Positions 16,808 to 25,532 of a DNA stretch of 64,000 nt are shown here, one piece after another. Numbering within the stretch: the first letter of the stretch is position 1; each line of letters starts with the position of its first letter. Origin of the DNA: Bacteroides fragilis (lineage in GTDB: Bacteria > Bacteroidota > Bacteroidia > Bacteroidales > Bacteroidaceae); NCBI RefSeq assembly GCF_002849695.1, contig NZ_CP018937.1:5132112-5196111 (forward strand), read 5' to 3'. The translations under genes were made by a program, and so were the position numbers. Below the pieces are notes generated by a model that saw nothing but the letters and a program-made list of their open reading frames with translations, was not told the origin of the DNA and did not search any database.

Positions 16808-17728
16808 TCAAAGTTTACGTCTTTTCTTCTTTTTCTTCCTCCGTTTCTGTGCCTGTAATTCTTCTGCTTGTATAGCATCGTAATTATTACCATCATCTAA
16901 TGAAAAGATGGATAACAGAGAATCACCACCACTATTATTTTGTTGATTGTTAGAATTTTTGTTTTCTTGTTTGCTATCAAGATTGCAAGAAATATTGTTT
17001 TCTTTTTCACTGGATTGGAATATCTCTTTTTTCTTTTCGCCAGTAAAGTTTTGACTCTGCAATTCAAGTTGTTCGGAAATAGAACCGTTCTTCATAGTGT
17101 TGTGGTAGTCGAATGATTCCGATTGTTGGCGGTCGTAGCCAAACAGTTTATCAAAGCCTTGTTCCGCTTTTTGAAACAGGTTTACACGGTCGAAACCGCC
17201 TTTGATTACTCCGTTTTGGGTGTTCTTATGGTTGGTAAGCGGTGATAGCTTTTTTTTGTTAAATTGGTCTTTTCGGCTGATTATCAAATGACAGTGCATA
17301 TTTAGTTCGTTGTCGGAGCGGTTGCGGTCAAAATGTATCTTCCCGTAAAACTTTATATCCGCTTCGGATAACCCTTTATTAAAATTCTTGGCATATTCAG
17401 GGATAAATACCTCACGGATATAGCGTTTCATCGCTTTGGCTTGTTCCTGCTCGGTGTTCCCCATTACCCGAAGTTCATTTTCCGATGGGCTGACGTGGAT
17501 AGCGTAAAATTTAGCATCCGTTTTCAGCAGTTGCCCGATATTGCTGTCTATATCCTTTACGACTTGGGATTTATAGATATTGTCCTTTGTGAGATTGAAA
17601 AAGCCATCGGTATAAATACCCTTTTCCATCCGTTCCAAATCCTCGTGTTCCATGTACGAGGCTAATTGTCGGCTACCCCCTGCATTGTTGTACGTATCTT
17701 TCGAGGGTGGAGCAAAATCGATGTGCAT
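16808..17728 (-). CDS. DUF5712 family relaxase-like mobilization protein
   Basis: The 306-residue protein carries a histidine-rich metal site of relaxases, LNMHCHLIISR (about 143-153), preceded by YGKIHFDRNR, plus an N-terminal segment with a tyrosine-containing GSRQLASYMEHED. The C-terminal third is low-complexity and ends in a strongly basic tail (KRRKKKKKRRKL). It matches MobB-like/DUF5712 proteins of Bacteroidales mobilizable elements that nick oriT. It follows the BfmA-type gene by 4 bp, so the two form a mob operon next to the candidate oriT. Confidence 0.78.
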   Translation of the reverse strand: MHIDFAPPSKDTYNNAGGSRQLASYMEHEDLERMEKGIYTDGFFNLTKDNIYKSQVVKDIDSNIGQLLKTDAKFYAIHVSPSENELRVMGNTEQEQAKAMKRYIREVFIPEYAKNFNKGLSEADIKFYGKIHFDRNRSDNELNMHCHLIISRKDQFNKKKLSPLTNHKNTQNGVIKGGFDRVNLFQKAEQGFDKLFGYDRQQSESFDYHNTMKNGSISEQLELQSQNFTGEKKKEIFQSSEKENNISCNLDSKQENKNSNNQQNNSGGDSLLSIFSLDDGNNYDAIQAEELQAQKRRKKKKKRRKL

Positions 17729-17732
17729 AAGC

Positions 17733-18317
17733 CTATGTATTTATCAGGTTGGTAATCTCCGTTTTTAGGTTCTCTTTTCGTTTGCTATCCATCACGCCAC
17801 AAGCGGAGAGTTCGGAATATAGCTGTATCAGTTGGGGCAATTTTTTATAGTCCCGTTGGTGTATCTGATAGAGTGCAGAAAGTTGTTTGCCCTGCTGGTT
17901 GATTACATCGGCATGATTGCCGAACTGCTCGCTTAACTTTTTCAGTACGGCTGTCTGCTTCTCCCGACTGGCTTCAAGTTGCGAGAGGATAAGCACCTCC
18001 AATGCTTTGACAACATTGTCGAACCTGACAGCAATAGAATTGCTTGCTCGTATCATCGGATTGAGTTGCTCCTCCTCATAGTGGCGAATGAAGCGGATAA
18101 TATCATCCTGCCGTTTGTTTATTTTCGCCAGTTCTGATTTTACAGATTCGGGAGCTTCGGATGGGTTGATATGTGCCTTATCTATATACCCGAACGCCAA
18201 CTTTACAACTTCACTCTTTTTCAGTGAATAGCGTTTGCATATCTTCTCTACCAAAGCTGCCGTTTCCTTGTCTATGGAAATGGTAGTAAATATTGTTTTT
18301 CGACTGCTGCTTGGCAT
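17733..18317 (-). CDS. BfmA/BtgA family mobilization protein
   Basis: The 194-residue protein has an N-terminal ribbon-helix-helix-like region (ISIDKETAALVEKICKRYSL then KKSEVVKLAF) and a long helical remainder, as in BfmA/BtgA relaxosome proteins of Bacteroides. Such proteins bind oriT and assist the relaxase. It is the first gene of the mob operon, and the structured region 18361-18488 lies directly upstream, the usual place for oriT. Confidence 0.8.
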   Translation of the reverse strand: MPSSSRKTIFTTISIDKETAALVEKICKRYSLKKSEVVKLAFGYIDKAHINPSEAPESVKSELAKINKRQDDIIRFIRHYEEEQLNPMIRASNSIAVRFDNVVKALEVLILSQLEASREKQTAVLKKLSEQFGNHADVINQQGKQLSALYQIHQRDYKKLPQLIQLYSELSACGVMDSKRKENLKTEITNLINT

Positions 18318-18360
18318 GGTAATTACTTTTTTATAGAAATATGAATAGATAAATACTAGA

Positions 18361-18488
18361 TAATAAGCATTACAAAGAAAATGCTTATTACAGGTGTCAT
18401 TACAGCGTGTTCTTGTAATACGCTAAAGCCGAAGGCTTTGCCCCGCAGGGCAAGAGGGAAGAACAGGACTTGTCCAGTTCCCTCTTGC
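18361..18488. other. Candidate oriT: cluster of inverted repeats upstream of the mob genes
   Basis: Nested stems: TAATAAGCAT (18361-18370) with ATGCTTATTA (18381-18390); ATTACA (18399-18404) with TGTAAT (18414-18419); AAAGCC/GGCTTT (18425-18439); TTGCCC/GGGCAA (18438-18453); GCAAGAGGGAA (18450-18460) with TTCCCTCTTGC (18478-18488). Such stacking beside relaxase genes is typical of oriT. The nick site is not identified. Confidence 0.55.
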
Positions 18489-18558
18489 TTCATTTAGCGA
18501 AATGAGCCGAGCCACAAGGCAAGGCGGTTTCTGCTAAATGGGGAGTGGTGGCACTTCA

Positions 18559-18921
18559 TCAGGCGGTAACATTACCACCCTGTTTTTCTTTGGTTTGCGT
18601 ATCAAGCTGGTTTTCCTTTTTGAACCGTTCATAAGTAGTGCAATCGGCATTTTCTTGAATAAAAGCCCGAATGTCGGCTACACGATAATAGGTTTTGTGA
18701 CTTATCATAAAGTAAGGAAGTTTACCACTTGCCCGATAGCGTTGTAGGGTTCGGAAAGATACTTTCAGCAGAAAAGCTAAATCCTGATTATCAAGTATCT
18801 TATCATTTTCGTCCAATACATTGTCGGTATTGATAAGGGATTTTAGGTCTTGCCCTATTTCGGAGAGCTTTTTCGACAGTCGCTCCATCCACTTGTCGAA
18901 GTTTTCGTTGTCTATATACAT
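18559..18921 (-). CDS. Helix-turn-helix protein, excisionase/MerR-like
   Basis: 120 residues with a C-terminal winged HTH of the excisionase type: LDNQDLAFLLKVSFRTLQRY then RASGKLPYFMISHKTYYRVADI. These small proteins accompany integrases and mob genes in Bacteroidales elements and control excision or mob expression. It is the gene upstream of the mob operon, with the candidate oriT between them. Confidence 0.75.
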   Translation of the reverse strand: MYIDNENFDKWMERLSKKLSEIGQDLKSLINTDNVLDENDKILDNQDLAFLLKVSFRTLQRYRASGKLPYFMISHKTYYRVADIRAFIQENADCTTYERFKKENQLDTQTKEKQGGNVTA

Positions 18922-19077
18922 TTTGCTTCATTTTTTAGTTTAACATTATTGTTTTCAATCGATTGATGAAGCAAAGTTCGGAAAACGGATGCAAATAAGT
19001 TGGGGGAATACCACTGGTACTCCCCCATGAATAACTGCTATCTTGCTGATAAACAGGATATAATATTTCGGTATTTC

Positions 19078-19719
19078 TTACGGCTGATAATAGCCCTCAT
19101 CCTTACTTTTTTGAATAATGGCAGCTTTCAACCTATCTAAAAATTCTGTGATTTTAATCGGCTTGCGTTTGATTACGGCTATTTCCTTTTTGTAGATGTC
19201 CCCAAAATTTACATTGAACATCTTCTCGAATATACGTGCTACATCACTAAGGAAGATTTCTTTATGGTCTATACGAACAATTCCCCTTGATATATAGAAT
19301 ATGCCACAAACCAGTTCCATCATATCTACCAGTTTTATAACTTCATTATTTAGATAGAATGGTGATTTCCATTCAGATTCGATATTTATAAAGAACTTAG
19401 GATATTCCATTTGACGATAAATAAGCTCTTGCTCCATAGTAATTAATGAAAGTAGTTTATCTATAAAAACCAATTTTAGTTTACTGTTTTCTGTAGGACA
19501 TGATTCTTCCAACGCTTTGAGAGTTCCAAAATCAACAAAATTCATATTCAGTTGCCTAATACGAAGTTTGTTATCATTTACCCTATTAAGATAGTCGAAC
19601 AACTCCTCTACAAATTCCAAATAGGCAGAAGACATGTCTTCAACAAAGGATTTGTCAAATTGATATGGATGTTTTAATAATTGATATATTCGTTTCTCAG
19701 TTAAGTCCCATTCCATCAT
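19078..19719 (-). CDS. RteC-domain protein
   Basis: The 213-residue protein ends in the RteC signature region (RIFEKMFNVNFGDIYKKEIA followed by a basic, helical end), the same pattern as the 282-residue RteC protein of unit 3. RteC of CTnDOT activates excision genes on tetracycline exposure. The protein is shorter than typical RteC but keeps its C-terminal part. It follows the MarR gene by 13 bp, so it may be driven by MarR-controlled transcription rather than by RteAB. Role in excision of unit 2 is inference. Confidence 0.65.
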   Translation of the reverse strand: MMEWDLTEKRIYQLLKHPYQFDKSFVEDMSSAYLEFVEELFDYLNRVNDNKLRIRQLNMNFVDFGTLKALEESCPTENSKLKLVFIDKLLSLITMEQELIYRQMEYPKFFINIESEWKSPFYLNNEVIKLVDMMELVCGIFYISRGIVRIDHKEIFLSDVARIFEKMFNVNFGDIYKKEIAVIKRKPIKITEFLDRLKAAIIQKSKDEGYYQP

Positions 19720-19732
19720 AGTAATCTATGTA

Positions 19733-20188
19733 TCAATCATCTTGATTAGATAGTGTATTCATACATTTTAGAAAGATTTGCAAGTCATTATTTAATATAG
19801 AAAAGAACTTTGTATCAACTGCCTCAACAATATTAATGGATTTTTGAGATATTTCTGTACCATTTTCTGTCAATGAAATTATTCTTATTCTTGTATCATG
19901 AATACTTCCTGTTCGACTTATATATTGTTTTTTCTCAAGAGTTCTGAGCACTTTAGAAACCATCATCCTATCAGTTTTACTATGATTGGCAATATCTGTT
20001 TGAGTAATAACCTTTTTTGATTTAGATAACATTGCCAAAACTGATAGAAGAACAAACTGAGTGTGAGTTAAGCCAATCTTATCTAATTCATTTTTTATCT
20101 TTCTTTGCCAAAACATATGAACTGTCCAAAGCAAATATCCTGGACTTTCATTCGTTGTAGAATAACTAAATTCAATATTATTTTTCAT
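19733..20188 (-). CDS. MarR family regulator
   Basis: 151 residues with the MarR winged helix-turn-helix: THTQFVLLSVLAMLSKSKKV, TQTDIANHSKTDRMMVSKVL, and a wing with DTRIRIISLTENG. MarR proteins are ligand-relieved repressors. It is the first gene of a two-gene operon with the RteC-domain protein, which suggests that an unknown small molecule may control this element. Confidence 0.85.
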   Translation of the reverse strand: MKNNIEFSYSTTNESPGYLLWTVHMFWQRKIKNELDKIGLTHTQFVLLSVLAMLSKSKKVITQTDIANHSKTDRMMVSKVLRTLEKKQYISRTGSIHDTRIRIISLTENGTEISQKSINIVEAVDTKFFSILNNDLQIFLKCMNTLSNQDD

Positions 20189-20208
20189 TTTCTACTAATT
20201 TTATCAAA

Positions 20209-20350
20209 TTATCGACTGATTGTGGAAAGAGCTTTCTCAATACGTGAAAACTATAGGAGACTTGCCATTGACTGCGAGTTCCTGACCCAAACGGCAGAAG
20301 CTATGGTGGGGATAGCATTTATACAAATTGTCCTTAAGCGATTTTTCTAA
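20209..20350 (+). pseudogene. Transposase C-terminal remnant (IS5-like DDE)
   Basis: The frame YRLIVERAFSIRENYRRLAI then TQTAEAMVGIAFIQIVLKRF ending in a stop is the C-terminus of an IS5/IS427-like transposase (VERxF...NYRRL...AEAM). No upstream part is left and no terminal repeats are seen, so this is a decayed insertion sequence. Confidence 0.6.
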
Positions 20351-20418
20351 TCATTTCAAAACAGATTCTCAAAGCCCCCCAAAAAAAGAAATTACTGAAA
20401 AGAAGATACGTTGCAAAA

Positions 20419-20949
20419 TCACAATACTATTTTATACAAAATATGTCTGTACAGAGGATGTTCGGGCTCCACTAACGGATGATTGAACTCTTTTATGCGT
20501 GTCATACCTATTTTTTGCATCACATGCTCTGAACGTTTATTAAGCAATGAGGTAAAAGAGACTATCTCTTTTAGCTTTAATTCCTCTTTTGCATAATTCA
20601 AACAAGCAATAGCAGCTTCCGTAGCATACCCTTTGCCCCAAAACTCGGGTAACAATCTCCATAAGATTTCAACAGCCGGAGCAAAGTCTACTTCAAATGT
20701 AACATTGTGCAATCCGACAAAACCAATAAAAACGCCAGTCTCTTTCTCCTCAACAGAGTATGCCCCAAATCCATATATAGTAAATTCCTCTTGTATTTGA
20801 TTGTACAAAGCAATCGTCTGTTGATAAGACAATTTTTTCAGAAAATACTCCATGACTTTATCATCACTGTTCAATCTGGCAAGATACGAGATATCTTCCT
20901 CTTGCCAAGAACGGAAGATGAGGCGTTGGGTTTCAAAATATTGTTTCAT
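20419..20949 (-). CDS. GNAT family N-acetyltransferase (RimJ/RimL type)
   Basis: 176 residues beginning with the family pattern ETQRLIFRSWQEEDISYLAR and containing the acetyl-CoA loop region PEFWGKGYATEAAIACLNYA and the NKRSEHVMQKIGM segment. These enzymes acetylate amino groups of proteins or small molecules such as antibiotics. It is part of the cargo of unit 2, with its own upstream region. Substrate unknown. Confidence 0.82.
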   Translation of the reverse strand: MKQYFETQRLIFRSWQEEDISYLARLNSDDKVMEYFLKKLSYQQTIALYNQIQEEFTIYGFGAYSVEEKETGVFIGFVGLHNVTFEVDFAPAVEILWRLLPEFWGKGYATEAAIACLNYAKEELKLKEIVSFTSLLNKRSEHVMQKIGMTRIKEFNHPLVEPEHPLYRHILYKIVL

Positions 20950-21023
20950 CCTTCTATTATTTGTTTAAAGTAAATCATATCGTAAAGTTATTATTCCACA
21001 ACACTTCAGAAAAAAAATCACTT

Positions 21024-21254
21024 TCATTTTCTGAGTATCCTCTTTAGATAGTCAATATTTAGCAAATTCACTGTCTCAAAAACTCCTTTATAAAACATAG
21101 CAAAATTATTGAAGACACAAGGTAATTCCTTGGCTTTTTGCAACGCATCTACTTGAATTAAAGATACAGAAAAGTCATTCATCTCACAATACTGCGTTAT
21201 CGTCTCAATGTATTGATAAACATAGGGGTATTGCATATCATAATAAATCGTCAT
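21024..21254 (-). CDS. Stand-alone YoaP-like domain, probably a truncated acetyltransferase tail
   Basis: The 76 residues contain YYDMQYPYVYQYIETI and LPCVFNNFAMFYKGVF, the pattern of the YoaP-like domain normally found at the C-terminus of GNAT acetyltransferases. The acetyltransferase part is absent. Its start overlaps the end of the cupin gene by 17 bp. Either it is the remnant of a fused gene or a small translated protein; the overlap with an intact gene favours a recombination remnant. Confidence 0.5.
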   Translation of the reverse strand: MTIYYDMQYPYVYQYIETITQYCEMNDFSVSLIQVDALQKAKELPCVFNNFAMFYKGVFETVNLLNIDYLKRILRK

Positions 21255-21648
21255 GTGGTAGCAATGTGATTAAATCTTCATCACCTTCTAATAGGTAATA
21301 AGCTACAAATATTAGAGGGGTTGAATCTGATGCATTATCAAAATGTAAAATAGGTTGATTTTTAGGCTCGTAAAAAGCTTCACCTGCTTTTATTAGATAC
21401 GAACTTTGTCCCTCTATTTGAAATAATAAAGTTCCCGAAACTACATAACCCACAACTGGGCAAGAGTGAAGATGATAATCTGCTTTCCCCTTTTGAGGTA
21501 TTACAATCTTCTTAATTTCGACTTTTGATAAACTCTGTTTATCATGTAAATGAACTGTCAGAAGATCAGTTCTAGTTACTGTACTCTTTTTCATACAAAT
21601 GCAGCTATTTAGTGATAAAAATAAAACGAATATCAATACTTTATTCAT
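21238..21648 (-). CDS. Cupin-domain lipoprotein
   Basis: With the ATG at 21648 (preceded by an A-rich ribosome binding site) the protein has 136 residues. It has a lipoprotein signal (LFLSLNSCICM) and a cupin fold: motif 1 around YHLHSCPVVGYVVSGTLLFQ, motif 2 around AGEAFYEPKNQPILHFDNA. Such small exported cupins bind metals or small ligands; the activity is unknown. A possible -7 box (TAATTTTG, minus strand) at 21667-21674 lies between it and the Crp gene, so it may have its own promoter under Crp control. Confidence 0.72.
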   Translation of the reverse strand: MNKVLIFVLFLSLNSCICMKKSTVTRTDLLTVHLHDKQSLSKVEIKKIVIPQKGKADYHLHSCPVVGYVVSGTLLFQIEGQSSYLIKAGEAFYEPKNQPILHFDNASDSTPLIFVAYYLLEGDEDLITLLPHDDLL

Positions 21649-21694
21649 GATTTCTTTGTTTTGCTGCAAAATTAGGGTGAATGAGGTAATTATG

Positions 21695-22264
21695 TCATTG
21701 ACCTATGTTAAGAGATTTAAGCCTGCTCAAAGATTCTGGTTTAATACCAAGATAAGATGCAATATGATATTGTGATACATGTTGTTCAATATGCGGGAAC
21801 GTTCGTAAAAGCAATTTATATCTATCCAATGCACTATCCATTAGTAGCGATGACTCTTTACGGCACTTTCTGATAAAGAGTGTATCTGCAATATACTTTC
21901 CTAGCTTATACCACTCATTAGATTCCTGTAACAAAAGTTCGTAGTTGGATTTGGATAAACTCAGTATGAGAGAATTCTCTAATGCCTGTATGCTTCCTAT
22001 ACTTGGCTCTTTGGTTAGAAAACTTCTATAGGAAGTTGTAAAAGAGCCATCTGTATAAAAATCACTTGTATATTCTTCACCATCTTTTTCTATATAAGAG
22101 CGAAGTGTTCCCTTTTCAACAAAACCAATAAAAGTGCACACTTTACCCTGCTGCAAAAGAAAATCTTTCTTTTTTAACGAAAATCTTTCAGTTACTTCTA
22201 TTAATCTCTCATAAGAGCTATTTGATAACCCAATTTCTTCTATTATCAATTTCTTTATGTCCAT
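21695..22264 (-). CDS. Crp/Fnr family regulator
   Basis: With the ATG at 22264 (ribosome binding site GGAATATC) the protein has 189 residues. A -7 element (minus strand TACTTTTG, 22285-22292) overlaps the earlier possible start and excludes it. The cyclic-nucleotide-binding fold is recognisable (LLQQGKVCTFIGFVEKGTLR), followed by a C-terminal HTH (ASYLGIKPESLSRLKSLN). No cAMP-binding residues are evident, as usual for these Bacteroidetes regulators. The cupin gene lies downstream and is the likely target. Confidence 0.82.
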   Translation of the reverse strand: MDIKKLIIEEIGLSNSSYERLIEVTERFSLKKKDFLLQQGKVCTFIGFVEKGTLRSYIEKDGEEYTSDFYTDGSFTTSYRSFLTKEPSIGSIQALENSLILSLSKSNYELLLQESNEWYKLGKYIADTLFIRKCRKESSLLMDSALDRYKLLLRTFPHIEQHVSQYHIASYLGIKPESLSRLKSLNIGQ

Positions 22265-22484
22265 GATATTCCTTATTAGTTTTACAAAAGTAGGCATAAT
22301 ATTGTATTGGAAAAATGTGAGGTTCTAATTATATCATATTTAGGCTATTTTAGAGCATAGAATATGCCTAATCATGCCTTTATCAGACACTTCTGGACAG
22401 TTTTGAAAACGACTCTTGATTCTTCTTTCATTTGCCGATGAAAATAGAATCAACACGTTTTATAAACCATTAAAAATTAAAAGC

Positions 22485-22799
22485 ATGGAAGTAGTAACCA
22501 TTGAAAAGAGAACCTTTTCGTATGTCTGCGAACGGTTCACCGAGTTTGCCAAACGAATAGAAAGTTTGTGCAGCACTCATACCCAGAAAGTAGAAAACTG
22601 GTTGGATAGTCAGGAAGTGTGCTTGTTGTTAGGTTTTAGCAAACGAACACTGCAATATTACCGAAGCAGTGGACGGCTGGCTTATTCTCAAATCGGCAAC
22701 AAGATTTATTATAAGTCTTCCGATATTGAAAGAATTATTGCGGACAGTGAAACACAAAATCAATCACCCAAACAAACCACGCCTTATGAAAAGAACTAA
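22485..22799 (+). CDS. Helix-turn-helix protein, excisionase-like
   Basis: 104 residues from the ATG at 22485. An N-terminal helix leads to a MerR/excisionase-like HTH: DSQEVCLLLGFSKRTLQYYR then SSGRLAYSQIGNKIYYKSSD. It opens a three-gene plus-strand cluster leading toward the integrase, and overlaps the next gene by 14 bp. Probable role in excision or in control of the element. Confidence 0.75.
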   Translation: MEVVTIEKRTFSYVCERFTEFAKRIESLCSTHTQKVENWLDSQEVCLLLGFSKRTLQYYRSSGRLAYSQIGNKIYYKSSDIERIIADSETQNQSPKQTTPYEKN

Positions 22800-23079
22800 A
22801 GAAGATTATCCGTCCTTCAATCTGTTTTCCATTGTAGGCACATGGGAAAGCATTAATCTGAATCCTACGATAATCATTTATCGGAGCGATAAAGAGTACC
22901 TTTTTTCTATTATATATGTATCGGAAACCACTAAACAAGCTTCACCCGCTACTTATGAGATACAGCAAGATGGTAGCCAGTATTTTATTACCAGTGCATC
23001 CAAACGACTCTATGTAGATTATGATCCGGCAAAAGATGTACTTAGCATTTCATCACTTGGTGACTATCTGCGCAACTAA
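22786..23079 (+). CDS. DUF3876-type small protein
   Basis: 97 residues from the ATG at 22786, which lies inside the end of the preceding HTH gene. The pattern NLFSIVGTWESINLNPTIII matches the short DUF3876 proteins found in Bacteroidales conjugative and mobilizable elements between two HTH genes. No motif tells the function; it appears cytoplasmic and beta-rich. Confidence 0.65.
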   Translation: MKRTKEDYPSFNLFSIVGTWESINLNPTIIIYRSDKEYLFSIIYVSETTKQASPATYEIQQDGSQYFITSASKRLYVDYDPAKDVLSISSLGDYLRN

Positions 23080-23132
23080 TCAGCCATATAGCAATCTTGA
23101 AATCAATATTTCAATAAAACAATCTTTCAGTC

Positions 23133-23426
23133 ATGGAACTAATAAATAAAGATACCCCGCAAATTAAAGAGTTTATTTCTTCGCTTGATTCGATGCTGAA
23201 CGGTATTGAATCTATAGTCAAGCATTACAAGCCCCACCTGAACGGGGAGCGCTTTCTTTCTAACAATGAAGTTTCCAAGAAACTGAATGTCAGTTTGCGA
23301 ACCCTGCAAGAATGGCGAGATACAGGTCTAATCCCCTTTATCCAGATAAAAGGTAAAATCATCTACCGTCAGAGTGATATTGATAAACTGCTCCAAAAGC
23401 ACTACTTTGAAAGTTGGAAAGAGTAA
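23133..23426 (+). CDS. Helix-turn-helix protein, excisionase-like
   Basis: 97 residues with a MerR/excisionase HTH: LSNNEVSKKLNVSLRTLQEW then RDTGLIPFIQIKGKIIYRQS. It follows the DUF3876 gene by 53 bp and is paralogous to the HTH proteins at 18559 and 22485. It is the last gene before the integrase, which faces it, so it is a good candidate for the excisionase of unit 2. Confidence 0.75.
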   Translation: MELINKDTPQIKEFISSLDSMLNGIESIVKHYKPHLNGERFLSNNEVSKKLNVSLRTLQEWRDTGLIPFIQIKGKIIYRQSDIDKLLQKHYFESWKE

Positions 23427-23711
23427 CCTGCCAAGCCTAAAACATTGTTTTTCGGAATTTAATTTGAATCATTGACTTTTCCAGTGAAGTATTTAGTCTG
23501 TGCAAGTCTTTGGATAAAAATACGCTCGGAATGAAATGGAGAGGAAGATTTTTATTCAAACCGAAGGCTCGGACTTGAACAGGCTAAATACGGAACTTAC
23601 CTTTGTCAATGCTTCATATTGAGTTCTGGAAAACTTACTATAAAAGAAAAAGGATTGAGAAAATGAAATTCATTCTTCCCAATCCTTTTTCTATATTGGC
23701 TATTACCTTTA
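23427..23711. terminator. Intergenic stretch with bidirectional hairpin
   Basis: No gene is seen. Near its end AAAAAGGATTG (23647-23657) pairs with CAATCCTTTTT (23680-23690), flanked by A and T runs, a terminator usable by both the HTH cluster and the integrase. Confidence 0.6.
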
Positions 23712-24932
23712 TTATATAGTTAATTCTGATAAACAGCTATTTACTTTTTGCATATCCTTGAAAATATTCTGATCCAATACCCTTGCATAGTGTTTTGTTA
23801 TGCTTGTATCTGCATGACCTAACATTTTAGCAACATTCTCCATACTCACGCCATTTGCAAGGCAAATGCTTGTGGCGTAGCTATGTCTGGCGGTATGTGT
23901 GCTAAGATTTTTATGAATTCCGCACACATCGGCAATCTCCTTCAAATAACTGTTCATGCGCTGATTGCTCAATACAGGCAATAGTTTTCCGGTGCATTCT
24001 GCCACATTTTTATACTTTTCAAGTATTGAAACTGCCACAGGTAGCACAGGAATGTTACACATGATTTTAGTCTTTTGGCGGTTCTTCCTTATCCAAAGTT
24101 CCCCTTTATTGTCTTTTACCAAGTGTTCAGGTGATAAGTCTTTCACATCGCTGAACGCCAAACCGGTAAAAACGCCAAAAATGAAAACGTCCCGTACCTG
24201 TTCTACTCGCTTAATGGTGAACTCTTTGGCGAGAATAATTTTAATCTCGTCCATCGTCAGGAATTCAGGATCAGTTTCTTCCAACTTAAAGCGATAGTAA
24301 GCGAACGGATCTTTCTTTATCCAGTCGTTTTCCAAAGCAATGCGGATAATTTTCTTCAAGTTCTTTAATCGGGTGATAGAGGAGTTCTGCGCACAACCTT
24401 TTTCGATTTTCAAGAAAGCATCAAACTTAGAGATGAAGTTAGCTTCCAAGTTATTCAGGGCAATATCCGATAGCTGATATTCTTTCTTAATGAATTCTTC
24501 CAAATATCGGGTAGTGGTTTCATATCGTTGAACTGTCTTACTTACGAAATCCTTACCGATTAACTTACGGCTTTGTTCGTTATGCTCTCTGAATACCTGC
24601 AATAGCGTTTTACTATCTTCGTCCACACCATAATATAGCTTTCTCATAAGATCGACTGTAATAGTCTTACCTGCGGATTCCAGTTCTCTATAAATTTGGT
24701 GTACGTGCGAGCGTGTGATTTCTAAGTAGTGGTTCAGTTCCACCGACATACGGTCTTTTCCTTTGGAGTTTTCTTTTGCCTGATTCCATAGATTTACAGG
24801 ACAGCTTCTTTTTACTAAAACATCTACCATACAGCCGTTTACAGTGATTCTCATGCATACGGGTGCTTCTCCATTCTTTAATAATCTGGCTTTCTTGATA
24901 AAGAATAGCACATTGAAGGTTTTTCTAGCCAT
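23712..24932 (-). CDS. Tyrosine recombinase (integrase) of unit 2
   Basis: 406 residues with an N-terminal arm-binding domain, a SAM-like core-binding domain and a C-terminal catalytic domain. Catalytic box II is intact: HTARHSYATS (His and Arg), LGHADTSITKHYARV (His and nucleophile Tyr). At the place of the first catalytic Arg the sequence reads FTGLAFSDV, with Ala instead of Arg, as in IntDOT-like integrases where that Arg is not conserved. It lies at the right end of unit 2, about 240 bp from the att core at 25174, and reads inward. It should insert the element at the tRNA-Lys tail. Confidence 0.9.
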   Translation of the reverse strand: MARKTFNVLFFIKKARLLKNGEAPVCMRITVNGCMVDVLVKRSCPVNLWNQAKENSKGKDRMSVELNHYLEITRSHVHQIYRELESAGKTITVDLMRKLYYGVDEDSKTLLQVFREHNEQSRKLIGKDFVSKTVQRYETTTRYLEEFIKKEYQLSDIALNNLEANFISKFDAFLKIEKGCAQNSSITRLKNLKKIIRIALENDWIKKDPFAYYRFKLEETDPEFLTMDEIKIILAKEFTIKRVEQVRDVFIFGVFTGLAFSDVKDLSPEHLVKDNKGELWIRKNRQKTKIMCNIPVLPVAVSILEKYKNVAECTGKLLPVLSNQRMNSYLKEIADVCGIHKNLSTHTARHSYATSICLANGVSMENVAKMLGHADTSITKHYARVLDQNIFKDMQKVNSCLSELTI

Positions 24933-25076
24933 TTTTACATCGTTTTTAGAGTTACAAAACTATGTATTCTCTTCCAAAGTATGACCATGCAAAATGCTAT
25001 GAATCAGTGAGAAAGATGCTAAATCGTGGGACTTTTTTCATCCCGATTTATGTACCACGATTTGCACACCAACAAT

Positions 25077-25186
25077 ATGCTTGAAACGGCTATTTTCTGC
25101 CACCTGCTAGAAAAAAGAAATCCCTGATAATGTCTGATTATCAGGGATTTGCTTGATTTTTCTTTTGTTTTCAGTGATCCGCTTGG
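25077..25186. repeat. Right end of unit 2 / att copy 3
   Basis: Homologous to 12234-12344: the 16-codon AraC tail (ending EKRNP), hairpin AAATCCCTGATAAT (25118-25131) with its complement (25137-25150), and the core GTGATCCGCTTGG (25174-25186, one C to T change). It marks the border between units 2 and 3. Confidence 0.7.
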
Positions 25187-25532
25187 GTCTTGAACCAAAC
25201 GTTATTTCTTCCTCAATATCAGTACTTTCAGAAATTTAGGCTTTGCATCCGTCACGCTTTAGTTCTTAAAAACTGTCTGCTGTTGTCCGGTGTCTGTCTG
25301 CCAACATCTTGGGTTCAAATGTACGCATTATTTTTGGATTATGCAAATCGTTGAAAATAAACATTCTAAAGTTAGTGCAAGGTGCAAGCTATATATATAG
25401 ATATATACTTGCACCTTGCACTAAAATTTAAGACTAAAAGAAAAAGAGGATACTTTTGCTTGTCTAAGACAATGCCTTTTTATTATTTTGCATTTGTATA
25501 TTTGTTAGTTTAAATATGTTAGAACATCCAAT
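25187..25532. promoter_or_regulatory. Left end of unit 3 with a 17-bp inverted repeat upstream of the Crp gene
   Basis: Contains no gene. TTAGTGCAAGGTGCAAG (25372-25388) and its exact complement (25408-25424) flank a 19-nt AT loop; each arm holds GTGCAAG twice. A -7 box TATATTTG (25497-25504) without clear -33 precedes the Crp start by 28 nt. The palindrome may be an operator, a terminator-like structure, or a recombination accessory site. Confidence 0.5.

Noticed and set aside
20105..20208. Extension of the transposase remnant upstream to 20105
   Set aside because: That part is antisense to the start of the MarR gene and has no transposase similarity.
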